From positions 1 through 11,827 of the forward strand of contig CAJTKW010000057.1 in the NCBI GenBank assembly GCA_910577035.1: a stretch of DNA of 11,827 nt, read 5' to 3'. The first letter of the stretch is position 1, and the number at the start of each line of letters is the position of its first letter. The position numbers were made by a program, and so were the translations under genes. Source of the stretch: an uncultured Acetatifactor sp. (GTDB taxonomy: Bacteria > Bacillota > Clostridia > Lachnospirales > Lachnospiraceae). The notes beneath the pieces were generated by a model. That model had not been told where the DNA came from and ran no database searches. It saw only the letters and a list, made by a program, of their open reading frames with translations. Below, piece after piece: positions 1 through 6,718 of this stretch.

Positions 1-718
1 ATCTGTCTATGGCATTTCCCATGGCAATGGAGAGAGAGGCTTCCTCCAACATAGGGATATCCGGTTCCTGGTCACCAAAAGCAATTGTTTCCTCTTTTCT
101 TATCCCTTTCTTTTCGCAAATTATGCGAAATGCCATTCCTTTATTTACTCCTCTGGGAAATATATCCAGATGATTGGGGGAAGTATGAGTAATTTCCACA
201 TCTTTTCGATTTTGAAGTAGCTGGAAAATTTGTTCTGCCAGAGCAGTTTCTGCTCCAATCAATAGTTTATTCGCTCCTTTCCCCTCCTTTTTCCATTGGG
301 GGAGGACTTCTTCTGCCGAGATAAGTTCTGCCGAATAATGTACGATTTTTTCCTCGTCCGTGATAAATCGGTCTTTTTTTGTGACAAACCACTGCTGATC
401 CCGATAGATCGAGAGGGGGATGTTGAACTCCTTTATACTTTCATATATTTCACTAAGAGTTTCTACTGACAAATACTGTGCGTAAAGATAATTTCCTCCT
501 TCCATAATACAAGTGCCTCCACTGCAAGCAATAATACAGGGAATCCCTAATTCTTTGGCGATCGGCTCTGTGACTGTCGGCATTCTGCTAGTGACCAGAG
601 CAATTTTCATCCCCTGCTCGCTGACCTGTCTAAGTGCGGCTCGATCGGACTCCCTTATCTTCTTATCATCGGTAAGCAATGTGCCATCAAGGTCTGTGCA
701 TAGAAGTTTGTATTTCAT
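1..718 (-). CDS. Cof-type HAD-IIB family phosphatase, 3' end beyond window edge
   Basis: My translation of the minus strand from the ATG at 718-716 stays open for 239 codons to the left edge, so the C-terminal end is missing from view. HAD motif I is DLDGT (D9 and D11, nucleophile and acid/base), motif II is the threonine of ALVTSR (T43), motif III is K193 in GVNKG, and motif IV is GDQEPD (D216, D220). The region between motifs II and III (about residues 75-185) is the size and place of the C2B cap of Cof/YbiV-like enzymes, which dephosphorylate sugar phosphates, flavin or pyridoxal phosphates in the cytosol; the substrate cannot be read here. Motif IV usually has Asn before its last Asp (GDxxND); here it is Pro. 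The start is set by AAGGAGCAGG ending 3 bases upstream of the ATG. The gene is AT-richer than all others here and points away from mutL, so it is probably foreign to the neighbouring operons. The superfamily call is firm; specificity is unknown. Confidence 0.9.
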   Translation of the reverse strand, partial: MKYKLLCTDLDGTLLTDDKKIRESDRAALRQVSEQGMKIALVTSRMPTVTEPIAKELGIPCIIACSGGTCIMEGGNYLYAQYLSVETLSEIYESIKEFNIPLSIYRDQQWFVTKKDRFITDEEKIVHYSAELISAEEVLPQWKKEGKGANKLLIGAETALAEQIFQLLQNRKDVEITHTSPNHLDIFPRGVNKGMAFRIICEKKGIRKEETIAFGDQEPDIPMLEEASLSIAMGNAIDR

Positions 719-812
719 CGTCCTGCTCCTTCCATTCATATGTCAAGGCATGATACGCGCCCCGCAACAAGAACGCCAGAGGCATTCTTAAATGTTTACA
801 TCGATTTACAAT
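719..812. other. Rearrangement or assembly joint cutting off the 5' part of mutL
   Basis: MutL homology on the right begins at about 807-812 (codons for NFEIYFINGR), while the left side belongs to the upstream region of the divergent HAD gene. In the mutL frame a TAA at 789-791 directly precedes the ATG at 792, so no upstream extension is possible. Base composition changes here: 16 of 60 bases are G/C in 781-840, and the 3-kb region to the right is mostly well above 50 percent. I see no transposase, integrase, target-site duplication or inverted terminal repeat at the joint, so the mechanism is open. Confidence 0.6.
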
Positions 813-2162
813 TTTGAAATTTATTTTATCAACGGCAGATTTGTACGCAGCAGTGTAGTGGCCAGAGCGGTGGAAGAGGGATATAAGGAATACCTTATGC
901 AGCATAAATTTCCTTTCTGTGTACTGCACATCACGCTGGATACGGACCGGGTGGACGTAAACGTGCATCCCACCAAAATGGATGTACGTTTTACCAACGC
1001 CATGGCGTTCAGTGCGTTGCTCTGCGGCGCAGTGAAGTATACGTTAATGCACCATGAAATGATTCCGGATGCCCGGCTGTCTACGGAACGGGAGAGAAAG
1101 GCTGCGGAGAAGGCTGAGCAAATCCGGCAGGGAAAAGAGAATACACCGGAACCCTTTGAGGTGCATCGGAGAGATGCTTACCGTGTCATGGAAGAAGGGA
1201 AATATGAGAAGGCCGCCCCTAAAATGCAGGAATTTATTCAAAATCCCGTATGGGCGGAGGGGAAAAACGGTGAAAACAGGGTAAAAATGCAGGATAAATC
1301 AGCAAATTCTGACAGAACTCCCCGAGATATGACGGACGTGTCAGAAAAAGAGCCCTTTTTCACGGAAACCACGGAATCGGAAGAAGCTTATCCGGAAGCG
1401 GAGGAAAGATTGCCGCAGGCAGATGGGGAACTGCCGAAAGCGGAAGGAAATTTGCCGCAGGCAGATGGGAAACCGTCGCCGGCGAAGGGAGAGCTGCCGC
1501 GGACAGATGCCGGAGGGCCGGACAGGGTGCCGCCGGAACAGCGTTCCCTTTTTGAAAATAAGATCCTCACGGAGGACAACCGCAAAAGATTCCGGATGAT
1601 CGGACAGGTATTCGAGACCTACTGGTTGATCGAATTCGAGGACAAACTGTTGATGATCGACCAGCACGCAGCCCATGAAAAGGTGAATTATGAGCGGCTG
1701 ATGAAGCAATTCCGGGAGAAAAGCGTGGTATCCCAGACACTGATGCCGCCTGTTATCATCAGCCTTTCCGGACAGGAAGAGATGACGTTGAAAGAACACC
1801 TGGGGGTTTTTGAGAGCCTGGGGTTTGAGGTAGATACCTTCGGCGGCAGCGAATACGCATTGCGCGGCGTGCCCATGGATCTTTACGGCTGCGGAGAGCA
1901 GGAGATGTTTCTGGAAGTGCTGGACCAGCTTGGGGACGGAGGAGATTTTGGGGGGATCCGTGTGGTAGAGGAAAAAATAGCCTCCATGTCCTGCAAGGCG
2001 GCGGTAAAGGGGAATAATCCCTTAAGTGCGGCGGAAGCGGAAGCTCTGATCCGTGAGCTTCTGACCCTGGACAATCCCTATAACTGTCCTCATGGCAGGC
2101 CTACCGTTGTCTCCATGAGCAGGTCGGAGATGGACAGAAAGTTTAAGAGGATCGTACAATGA
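792..2162 (+). CDS. mutL: MutL mismatch-repair protein lacking most of its N-terminal ATPase domain
   Basis: MutL couples MutS mismatch recognition to strand incision. This 456-residue frame starts just before FINGR (residues 12-16), which corresponds to about residue 257 of E. coli MutL; the spacing from that Phe to the ATP-contacting Lys of VNVHPTK (K62) is the same 50 residues as in E. coli. The GHKL ATPase motifs (the Glu/Asn helix, DxGxG and GxG lids) are absent, leaving only the transducer subdomain. The C-terminal endonuclease domain is complete: DQHAAHE...E (D290-E301), CKAAVK (C401), CPHGRP (C432-P437) and FKRIV at the very end. A variable linker (about 100-265) holds a 7-residue repeat. 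A full protein would be about 700 residues. The ATG at 792 has a weak AGAGG at 778-782. It overlaps miaA by ATGA. Without the ATPase, repair function is unlikely; a product might still interfere by dimerising. It may equally be the fragment of a gene broken by assembly. Confidence 0.85.
   Translation: MFTSIYNFEIYFINGRFVRSSVVARAVEEGYKEYLMQHKFPFCVLHITLDTDRVDVNVHPTKMDVRFTNAMAFSALLCGAVKYTLMHHEMIPDARLSTERERKAAEKAEQIRQGKENTPEPFEVHRRDAYRVMEEGKYEKAAPKMQEFIQNPVWAEGKNGENRVKMQDKSANSDRTPRDMTDVSEKEPFFTETTESEEAYPEAEERLPQADGELPKAEGNLPQADGKPSPAKGELPRTDAGGPDRVPPEQRSLFENKILTEDNRKRFRMIGQVFETYWLIEFEDKLLMIDQHAAHEKVNYERLMKQFREKSVVSQTLMPPVIISLSGQEEMTLKEHLGVFESLGFEVDTFGGSEYALRGVPMDLYGCGEQEMFLEVLDQLGDGGDFGGIRVVEEKIASMSCKAAVKGNNPLSAAEAEALIRELLTLDNPYNCPHGRPTVVSMSRSEMDRKFKRIVQ
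1410..1514 (+). repeat. mutL: Five tandem 21-bp units coding for LPxADGE-like heptads in the MutL linker
   Basis: Residues 207-241 of the truncated MutL read as five consecutive seven-residue units: LPQADGE, LPKAEGN, LPQADGK, PSPAKGE and LPRTDAG. The DNA repeats with a 21-bp period; units 1 and 3 share the run tgccgcaggcagatggg. The unit lies in the disordered linker between the two MutL domains, where length and composition are normally unconstrained, so it probably arose by slippage or unequal exchange and can change copy number without breaking the frame. Confidence 0.85.
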
Positions 2163-3127
2163 ATACGGACAGATCGGCAGGCAGGCCGCCCCTGATCGTG
2201 CTGACGGGGCCTACGGCAGTGGGTAAGACCAGGTTGTCCCTGGCTCTGGCAGGGGCAGTGGGCGGAGAAATCATTTCGGCGGACTCCATGCAGGTATACC
2301 GCCACATGGATATTGGCACCGCCAAGATCCGGCAGGAGGAAATGCAGGGAATTCCCCATCACATGATTGACATACTGGATCCCCGGGAAGCCTTTAATGT
2401 GGCATTGTTTCAGGAGGGATGCCTGAAATGTATGGAAGGGATTTATGGGAGGGGGCACATCCCGGTGGTTACGGGAGGTACGGGCTTTTATATTCAGGCC
2501 CTGCTGAAAAGAGTGGATTTCACCGAAGAGCAGGAGGATCGGCGATACCGGGAAAGCCTGGAGCGCCTGGCGGCCGAGAAGGGACCGGAAGCCCTCCATG
2601 CCCTGCTGCAGGAAGCGGATCCGGCAGCGGCGGCGGAAATTCATGCCAACAACATCAAGCGTACCGTCCGGGCACTGGAATTCCATCATCTTACCGGCAG
2701 GCCCATTTCCGAGCATAACCGCCGGGAGAGGGAAAAGGACAGCGCTTATAATTCCTGTTATTTTGTATTGAATGACCGCAGGGAGCGTTTATATGCCGGA
2801 ATTGACCGCAGGGTGGATCAAATGATGGAGGACGGCCTGGCGGAGGAGGTGGAACGGCTGCGGGATATGGGCTGCCGACGGGGGATGGTATCCATGCAGG
2901 GCCTGGGTTATAAGGAGATCTATGCCTGGCTGGAGGGTGAGGCCACCCGGGAGGAGGCAGTAGAGACTTTAAAGCGGGATACCAGACATTTTGCCAAAAG
3001 GCAGCTTACCTGGTTCCGCCGGGAGAAGGACGTAATCTGGATCAATAAGGACGAATTTGATTATTCGGAAGAACGGATGCTGCAATTCATGCTGGCGGAG
3101 CTGGCAAAGAAGCATATCCCCGTGTGA
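2159..3127 (+). CDS. miaA: tRNA dimethylallyltransferase MiaA
   Basis: MiaA transfers the dimethylallyl group of DMAPP to N6 of A37 in tRNAs that read codons starting with U, the first step towards ms2i6A. The 322-residue length is normal for the family. The P-loop is GPTAVGKT (17-24), followed by the DSMQVYR motif (42-48; D42 is the expected catalytic base), TGGTGFY (105-111), the GLGYKEI segment (248-254) and the C-terminal TRHFAKRQLTWFR (275-287) that is diagnostic of MiaA. The start codon shares ATGA with the mutL stop, and AAGAGGAT just upstream inside mutL serves as ribosome binding site, so translation is probably coupled to the mutL remnant. The mutL-miaA pair is common in Bacillota. 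If mutL has lost its own promoter in the rearrangement, miaA expression now depends on whatever promoter lies left of 792; I see no convincing one. Confidence 0.97.
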   Translation: MNTDRSAGRPPLIVLTGPTAVGKTRLSLALAGAVGGEIISADSMQVYRHMDIGTAKIRQEEMQGIPHHMIDILDPREAFNVALFQEGCLKCMEGIYGRGHIPVVTGGTGFYIQALLKRVDFTEEQEDRRYRESLERLAAEKGPEALHALLQEADPAAAAEIHANNIKRTVRALEFHHLTGRPISEHNRREREKDSAYNSCYFVLNDRRERLYAGIDRRVDQMMEDGLAEEVERLRDMGCRRGMVSMQGLGYKEIYAWLEGEATREEAVETLKRDTRHFAKRQLTWFRREKDVIWINKDEFDYSEERMLQFMLAELAKKHIPV

Positions 3128-3180
3128 AGGGAAGAGCTAAGTCATTCTTGAAAGAAAAAGAGGAGGAAAAGCAGAAATAA

Positions 3181-4503
3181 ATGGAGCACTTGGAGGAAAT
3201 GTATGCCCGGATGGGCATCGGAAAACAGGTATATGAATACGGGGAAGCCGTTTCGGAAAGGCTTGCGCCCAGATTCAGGGAAATCGACAGGATCGGGGAG
3301 TATAACCAGATGAAGGTAATCGGCGCCATGCAGGACTGCCGGGTCAGCGAGGCCTGTATGTTGGGAACCACCGGTTACGGCTACAATGATCTGGGCAGGG
3401 ATACCCTGGAAGCGGTATATGCCGGAATCTTCCACACCGAGGACGCCCTGGTGCGGCCCCAGATTACCTGCGGAACCCATGCCCTGGCCCTGGCCCTGAT
3501 GAGCAATCTGCGGCCGGGGGACGAGCTGCTTTCCCCGGTGGGCAAACCCTATGACACCCTGGAGGAGGTCATAGGCATCCGGCCTTCCCGGGGGTCCCTT
3601 GCGGAATATGGGATTACCTACCGCCAGGTGGATCTGCTGCCCGACGGCAGCTTTGACTATGAAAGTATAAGGGCTGCCCTGAATGAACGTACCAGACTGG
3701 TGACAATCCAGCGTTCCAAGGGCTACCAGACCAGGCCCACCCTGTCCGTGAAGCGGATCGGTGAGCTGATCGCTTTTATCAAAGGGATCCGGCCGGAGGT
3801 ACTCTGCATGGTGGACAACTGCTACGGTGAATTTGTGGAGACCATGGAGCCCGGTGACGTAGGGGCGGATATGACGGTAGGCTCCCTGATTAAGAACCCG
3901 GGGGGCGGCCTGGCTCCTATCGGCGGCTATATCGCGGGGCGGAAGGACTGCGTGGAGAACGCGGCCTTCCGGCTGACATCCCCCGGGCTGGGGAAGGAGG
4001 TGGGCGCCTCCCTGGGCGTATTAAAGGATTTTTACCAGGGTATTTTCCTGGCGCCCACGGTGACGGCATCCGCCCTCAAGGGAGCTGTTTTTGCCGCAAA
4101 TCTCTATGAGCCGCTGGGCTTTGGGGTGGTACCGGATGCCAAAGAGAGCCGGCATGACATTATCCAGGCCATTACCTTCGGCACGCCGGAGGGTGTCATT
4201 GCTTTCTGTCAGGGTATTCAGGCGGCGGCTCCCGTGGACAGCCATGTGACGCCGGAGCCCTGGGATATGCCGGGATACGATGCGGAAGTCATTATGGCGG
4301 CAGGGGCCTTCGTATCCGGCTCCTCCATTGAGCTTTCCGCGGACGGTCCCATGAAGCCGCCTTATGCCGTGTATTTCCAGGGCGGCCTGACCTGGTTCCA
4401 TGCCAGACTGGGAATCCTGAAGTCCCTGCAGACCCTGGTGGACCGGGGAATCGTATCGGCTGAACGGCTTTGCGCCGCGGCTTCCGACCCGGGTATCCGG
4501 TGA
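3181..4503 (+). CDS. PLP-dependent methionine gamma-lyase/aluminium-resistance family protein (YnbB-like)
   Basis: This 440-residue protein matches the Met_gamma_lyase family known as aluminium resistance protein, B. subtilis YnbB, which has the fold-type I PLP enzyme architecture. Visible marks are EYNQMKVI near residue 40, the TTGYGYND cofactor-side segment, TCGTHA, the Asp that should contact the pyridine nitrogen in VDNCYGEF (D212) and the probable Schiff-base lysine in GSLIKNPGGG (K238). Length is normal for the family. Its physiological substrate is not established; C-S lyase activity is inferred from relatedness to cystathionine/methionine gamma-lyases. The start is ATG 3181, directly after an in-frame TAA; the AGGAGG at 3161-3166 is 14 bases away, which is long, so M7 (3199) is a possible alternative. 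YnbB homologues also lie near miaA in B. subtilis, where hfq sits between; no hfq is present here. It is probably cotranscribed with miaA. Confidence 0.88.
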   Translation: MEHLEEMYARMGIGKQVYEYGEAVSERLAPRFREIDRIGEYNQMKVIGAMQDCRVSEACMLGTTGYGYNDLGRDTLEAVYAGIFHTEDALVRPQITCGTHALALALMSNLRPGDELLSPVGKPYDTLEEVIGIRPSRGSLAEYGITYRQVDLLPDGSFDYESIRAALNERTRLVTIQRSKGYQTRPTLSVKRIGELIAFIKGIRPEVLCMVDNCYGEFVETMEPGDVGADMTVGSLIKNPGGGLAPIGGYIAGRKDCVENAAFRLTSPGLGKEVGASLGVLKDFYQGIFLAPTVTASALKGAVFAANLYEPLGFGVVPDAKESRHDIIQAITFGTPEGVIAFCQGIQAAAPVDSHVTPEPWDMPGYDAEVIMAAGAFVSGSSIELSADGPMKPPYAVYFQGGLTWFHARLGILKSLQTLVDRGIVSAERLCAAASDPGIR

Positions 4504-4547
4504 TTTGCGCCTGTCGAAAAAGATAAAAATTAATTATTTGATTTTTG

Positions 4548-4576
4548 TATACAGTTTTTGCATTTTATGGTAGAAT
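4548..4576 (+). promoter_or_regulatory. Sigma-A-type promoter of the DUF4321-radC-mreBCD-PBP2-minC operon
   Basis: The -35 element TATACA (4548-4553, 4 of 6 matches to TTGACA) and the -10 element TAGAAT (4571-4576, 5 of 6 to TATAAT) are separated by exactly 17 bp, and the -10 is preceded by TGG, which gives the extended -10 form TGnTAxAAT. The element sits in the only AT-rich gap between genes, 142 bases long (4504-4645) and followed by closely packed genes. The expected start of transcription is near 4583, leaving an 80-base leader with a weak GC-rich stem (CCCGC 4603-4607 with GCGGG 4618-4622). No G/C-stemmed terminator for the preceding gene is visible between 4504 and 4547, so read-through from upstream is possible. 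Confidence 0.6.
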
Positions 4577-4666
4577 AAACCTTAATGTGAAGTCTTCCTT
4601 CCCCCGCACGGGCAGCGGCGGGCAGGATACATCCAGACAGTACGAATGAAAGGCGAGGATACATTT

Positions 4667-4906
4667 TTGAGAAAAGGAAACTGGCTACCGGTGCTGCTGG
4701 TGCTGATCGGATTTGTCATAGGACGGTTTATCGGATCTTTTTTTGACGGCACCTTTTTAAATTACGGGCAGTCCTTCGGGCTGAGTTCCCCAATTATTCT
4801 TGACCTTGGATTCTTTGTCCTGACCTTTGGGCTGACGATACACATTACGATTGCAAGCGTCATCGGCGTCGTCATAGCGCTGGTGGTATATCGCTTTATC
4901 CGTTGA
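4667..4906 (+). CDS. Small two-helix membrane protein, DUF4321 family
   Basis: The protein of 79 residues has two hydrophobic segments: about residues 7-27 (LPVLLVLIGFVIG...) and 57-77 (ITIASVIGVVIALVV...), joined by a region with LNYGQSFGLSSPIILDLG. This layout, with the FGL...P..LDL...TFGL pattern in the middle, is that of DUF4321, a short Clostridia family of unknown function usually found beside radC, maf or mre genes. I choose the TTG at 4667 because AGGCGAGG (4651-4658) lies 8 bases upstream and the product then begins MRKGNW like other family members. An in-frame ATG at 4646 would add seven residues (MKGEDTF) but has only AGGAT 17 bases away. It is the first gene of the cell-shape operon. 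No function can be assigned; a membrane role linked to envelope growth is inferred from position only. Confidence 0.8.
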   Translation: MRKGNWLPVLLVLIGFVIGRFIGSFFDGTFLNYGQSFGLSSPIILDLGFFVLTFGLTIHITIASVIGVVIALVVYRFIR

Positions 4907-4954
4907 GGAGCGGGACTCCGCAGAGCCGCGGACGAGAAGGTAGAAGGAGTATAA

Positions 4955-5653
4955 ATGCCCGGGAAAAAGGCAAATATCACCCAGGAACTTCCTTATGAGA
5001 GATTCCTGCGCTTCGGACCGGAGAATCTGACAGAAGCAGAGCTTCTGGCGATCATTATCAGGACCGGTACGAAGGAAAAGAACGCTGTCCAGCTTGCAGA
5101 ACAGGTGCTGCAGCTGGCCAAATATCCCAAGGAGGGCCTGCTTGGCCTCCATGACGTCAGTCTGGAGGAGCTTGAAAGCATTAAAGGCATCGGCCGGGTA
5201 AAAGCTGTCAAGCTGAAGAGCATCGCGGAGCTGTCCGTGCGTATGAGTGCTGCCAGCGCCAGAAGCGGGACAAGCTTTACCAGCTCCGGCCAGGTTGCCG
5301 CATATTTCATGGAAGGCCTGCGCCACAGGGACACAGAGTGCGTTCTGCTGGCAAGCCTGGATGCCAAGGGACAGCTGATCCGGGAAAAGAAGCTGTCGGA
5401 GGGCAGCGCCAGGATGGCATTGATTTCTCCCAGAGAAATCTTTCTGGAGGCCCTGGAGGCCAGGGCGGTGAATATTCTGCTGGTACACAATCATCCCAGC
5501 GGGGATCCGACGCCCAGCAGGAGTGACCTGGAGCTTACCGCCAATGTCAGAGAGCTGGGGGATAAAATGGACATTCCGCTGCTGGACCATATTGTGATCG
5601 GGGACAACCGATATTGCAGCTTCCGGGAATCCGCCTGGTTTGAAGGTGGGTAA
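4955..5653 (+). CDS. radC: RadC family (JAB1/MPN) protein
   Basis: RadC proteins were named for a supposed DNA-repair role that later genetic work did not confirm; their biochemical function is unsettled. The 232-residue length is typical. The N-terminal half has the UPF0758 segment RFLRFGPENLTEAELLAIIIRTG (about 16-38) and a helix-hairpin-helix stretch around IKGIGRVKA (75-83) that suggests DNA contact. The C-terminal half is a JAMM metal-binding domain with H178-N-H180-P-S-G-D-P-T-P-S...D191, so the HxHx10D zinc ligands are all present, with a candidate Glu in LSEGS upstream. The start ATG at 4955 has AAGGAG at 4944-4949. It lies 48 bases after the DUF4321 gene and before mreB, the usual Bacillota position (often with maf, which is missing here), so it is transcribed with the cell-shape genes. 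Confidence 0.95.
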   Translation: MPGKKANITQELPYERFLRFGPENLTEAELLAIIIRTGTKEKNAVQLAEQVLQLAKYPKEGLLGLHDVSLEELESIKGIGRVKAVKLKSIAELSVRMSAASARSGTSFTSSGQVAAYFMEGLRHRDTECVLLASLDAKGQLIREKKLSEGSARMALISPREIFLEALEARAVNILLVHNHPSGDPTPSRSDLELTANVRELGDKMDIPLLDHIVIGDNRYCSFRESAWFEGG

Positions 5654-5692
5654 GCCGGTGTTTTCTACCTTAAATTGAACAGTTACGACAAG

Positions 5693-5699
5693 AAAGGGG
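5693..5699 (+). promoter_or_regulatory. mreB: Ribosome binding site that fixes the TTG start of mreB
   Basis: AAAGGGG at 5693-5699 stands 8 bases before TTG 5708-5710, and translation from that codon gives MANNAFGIDLGT, the expected MreB N-terminus. The in-frame TTG further upstream at 5675 has no such site and would add 11 residues (MNSYDKKGVVI) that do not belong to the family. Confidence 0.8.
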
Positions 5700-5707
5700 T
5701 TGTCATT

Positions 5708-6718
5708 TTGGCAAACAACGCATTTGGTATTGATCTCGGTACCAACAACATTAAGATTTACAGCAGGAGTGACGACAGTGTTCTGGTTGAGAAGAACATG
5801 ATCGCCATCGAAAACAAGAACACGCTTTTTGCGTACGGGGATTCCGCTTTTGAAATGTATGAGAAGGCCCCCGGAAATATTCATATATCTTATCCGCTGT
5901 CCAACGGCGTCATTGCGGATATTAAGAATATGGAGACCCTGGTCCGTTACTTTGTGACGGACCTGCAGAAAGGGAACAGCAAGCCTGCTGACTTCTATAT
6001 CGCTGTACCCACGGATGTGACCGAGGTGGAGAAAAGGGCTTTTTATGATCTGGTTAAGGATGCCGGGGTTAAGGCCAGACGTATCATGGTGGTGGAGAAG
6101 GCGGTGGCCGACGGGCTTGGGCTGGAGATTGACGTTAAGAATTCCCAGGGCGTGCTGGTGGTCAACGTAGGCTATGAGACCACTGAGATTTCCATCCTTT
6201 CCCTGGGAGGCATCGTCTTAAGCCGTCTGATCAAAACGGGAGGACTGCGGTTTGACGAGGCGATCCGTGCTGCCGTCAGAAAGGAATTCAGCCTGATTAT
6301 CGGCGGAAAGACGGCAGAATCCGTAAAAATATCCCTGAAGGAGCTGGACGAGAGCGGCACAGGGGCCGTGGTTTACGGCAGGGACATTGTGACCGGGCTT
6401 CCCGTGGAGCGGGAGATTCCCACAAAGCTGGTAGACGACTGCCTTGAAGAGCATTTCAATACCATCATTGACAATGTGAAGGTGATTCTGGAGCGGACGC
6501 CTCCTGAGCTTGCCGCAGACATTTACCGCCACGGGATCTTTCTCACCGGAGGGGCTTCCCAGGTGAACCATCTGGCAGAGAGAATGGCTGCAGGCACGGG
6601 GCTGAAGGTAAATGTGGCAGACAATCCTTCCACCAGCGTTGTCATGGGCCTTGCCAAGATCATTAAGGACGACAATTATAAATCCGTAGCTTATGCAATC
6701 GAAGGGATGAGTAAATGA
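5708..6718 (+). CDS. mreB: MreB-family actin-like cell-shape protein with divergent phosphate-2 motif
   Basis: MreB forms membrane-bound antiparallel filaments that guide the elongation machinery. From TTG 5708 the product has 336 residues, normal for the family. Phosphate-1 is FGIDLGTNNIK (6-16), the TEVEKRA segment is present, the presumed catalytic Glu of the connect-1 helix is E130 (VVEKAVAD in place of IEEPMAAA), and the adenosine motif is LTGGAS near the C-terminus. The phosphate-2 loop, usually DIGGGTTE, is NVGYETTE (153-160): the Asp has become Asn and the third Gly is Glu. Actin-fold Asp at that place helps to hold Mg and water, so ATP hydrolysis may be slow or lost; this could be one of several MreB paralogues in the genome, as Mbl and MreBH are in B. 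subtilis. Its stop TGA overlaps the mreC ATG by ATGA, which indicates coupling in the mreBCD operon. Confidence 0.92.
   Translation: MANNAFGIDLGTNNIKIYSRSDDSVLVEKNMIAIENKNTLFAYGDSAFEMYEKAPGNIHISYPLSNGVIADIKNMETLVRYFVTDLQKGNSKPADFYIAVPTDVTEVEKRAFYDLVKDAGVKARRIMVVEKAVADGLGLEIDVKNSQGVLVVNVGYETTEISILSLGGIVLSRLIKTGGLRFDEAIRAAVRKEFSLIIGGKTAESVKISLKELDESGTGAVVYGRDIVTGLPVEREIPTKLVDDCLEEHFNTIIDNVKVILERTPPELAADIYRHGIFLTGGASQVNHLAERMAAGTGLKVNVADNPSTSVVMGLAKIIKDDNYKSVAYAIEGMSK

Noticed and set aside
746..762. TTGACA-like -35 box upstream of the HAD gene (minus strand)
   Set aside because: The matching -10 would fall on the HAD ribosome binding site and start codon, with no TATAAT-like hexamer at 16-18 bp.
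513..791. 92-codon plus-strand frame starting MPPLQAIIQG
   Set aside because: It lies opposite the HAD gene, whose motifs I and II fall in the same stretch on the minus strand.
2090..2716. 208-codon open frame on the minus strand over the mutL end and miaA
   Set aside because: It is a shadow of two recognised genes and shows no domain.
4504..4550. Intrinsic terminator after the YnbB-like gene
   Set aside because: The only pairing is a short A/T stem (AAAAAT with ATTTTT) with no G/C pairs, too weak to call.
4757..5884. 375-codon open frame on the minus strand across DUF4321, radC and the start of mreB
   Set aside because: It runs antisense through three well-supported genes, has no family features and no ribosome binding site; long antisense frames are common opposite GC-rich third positions.
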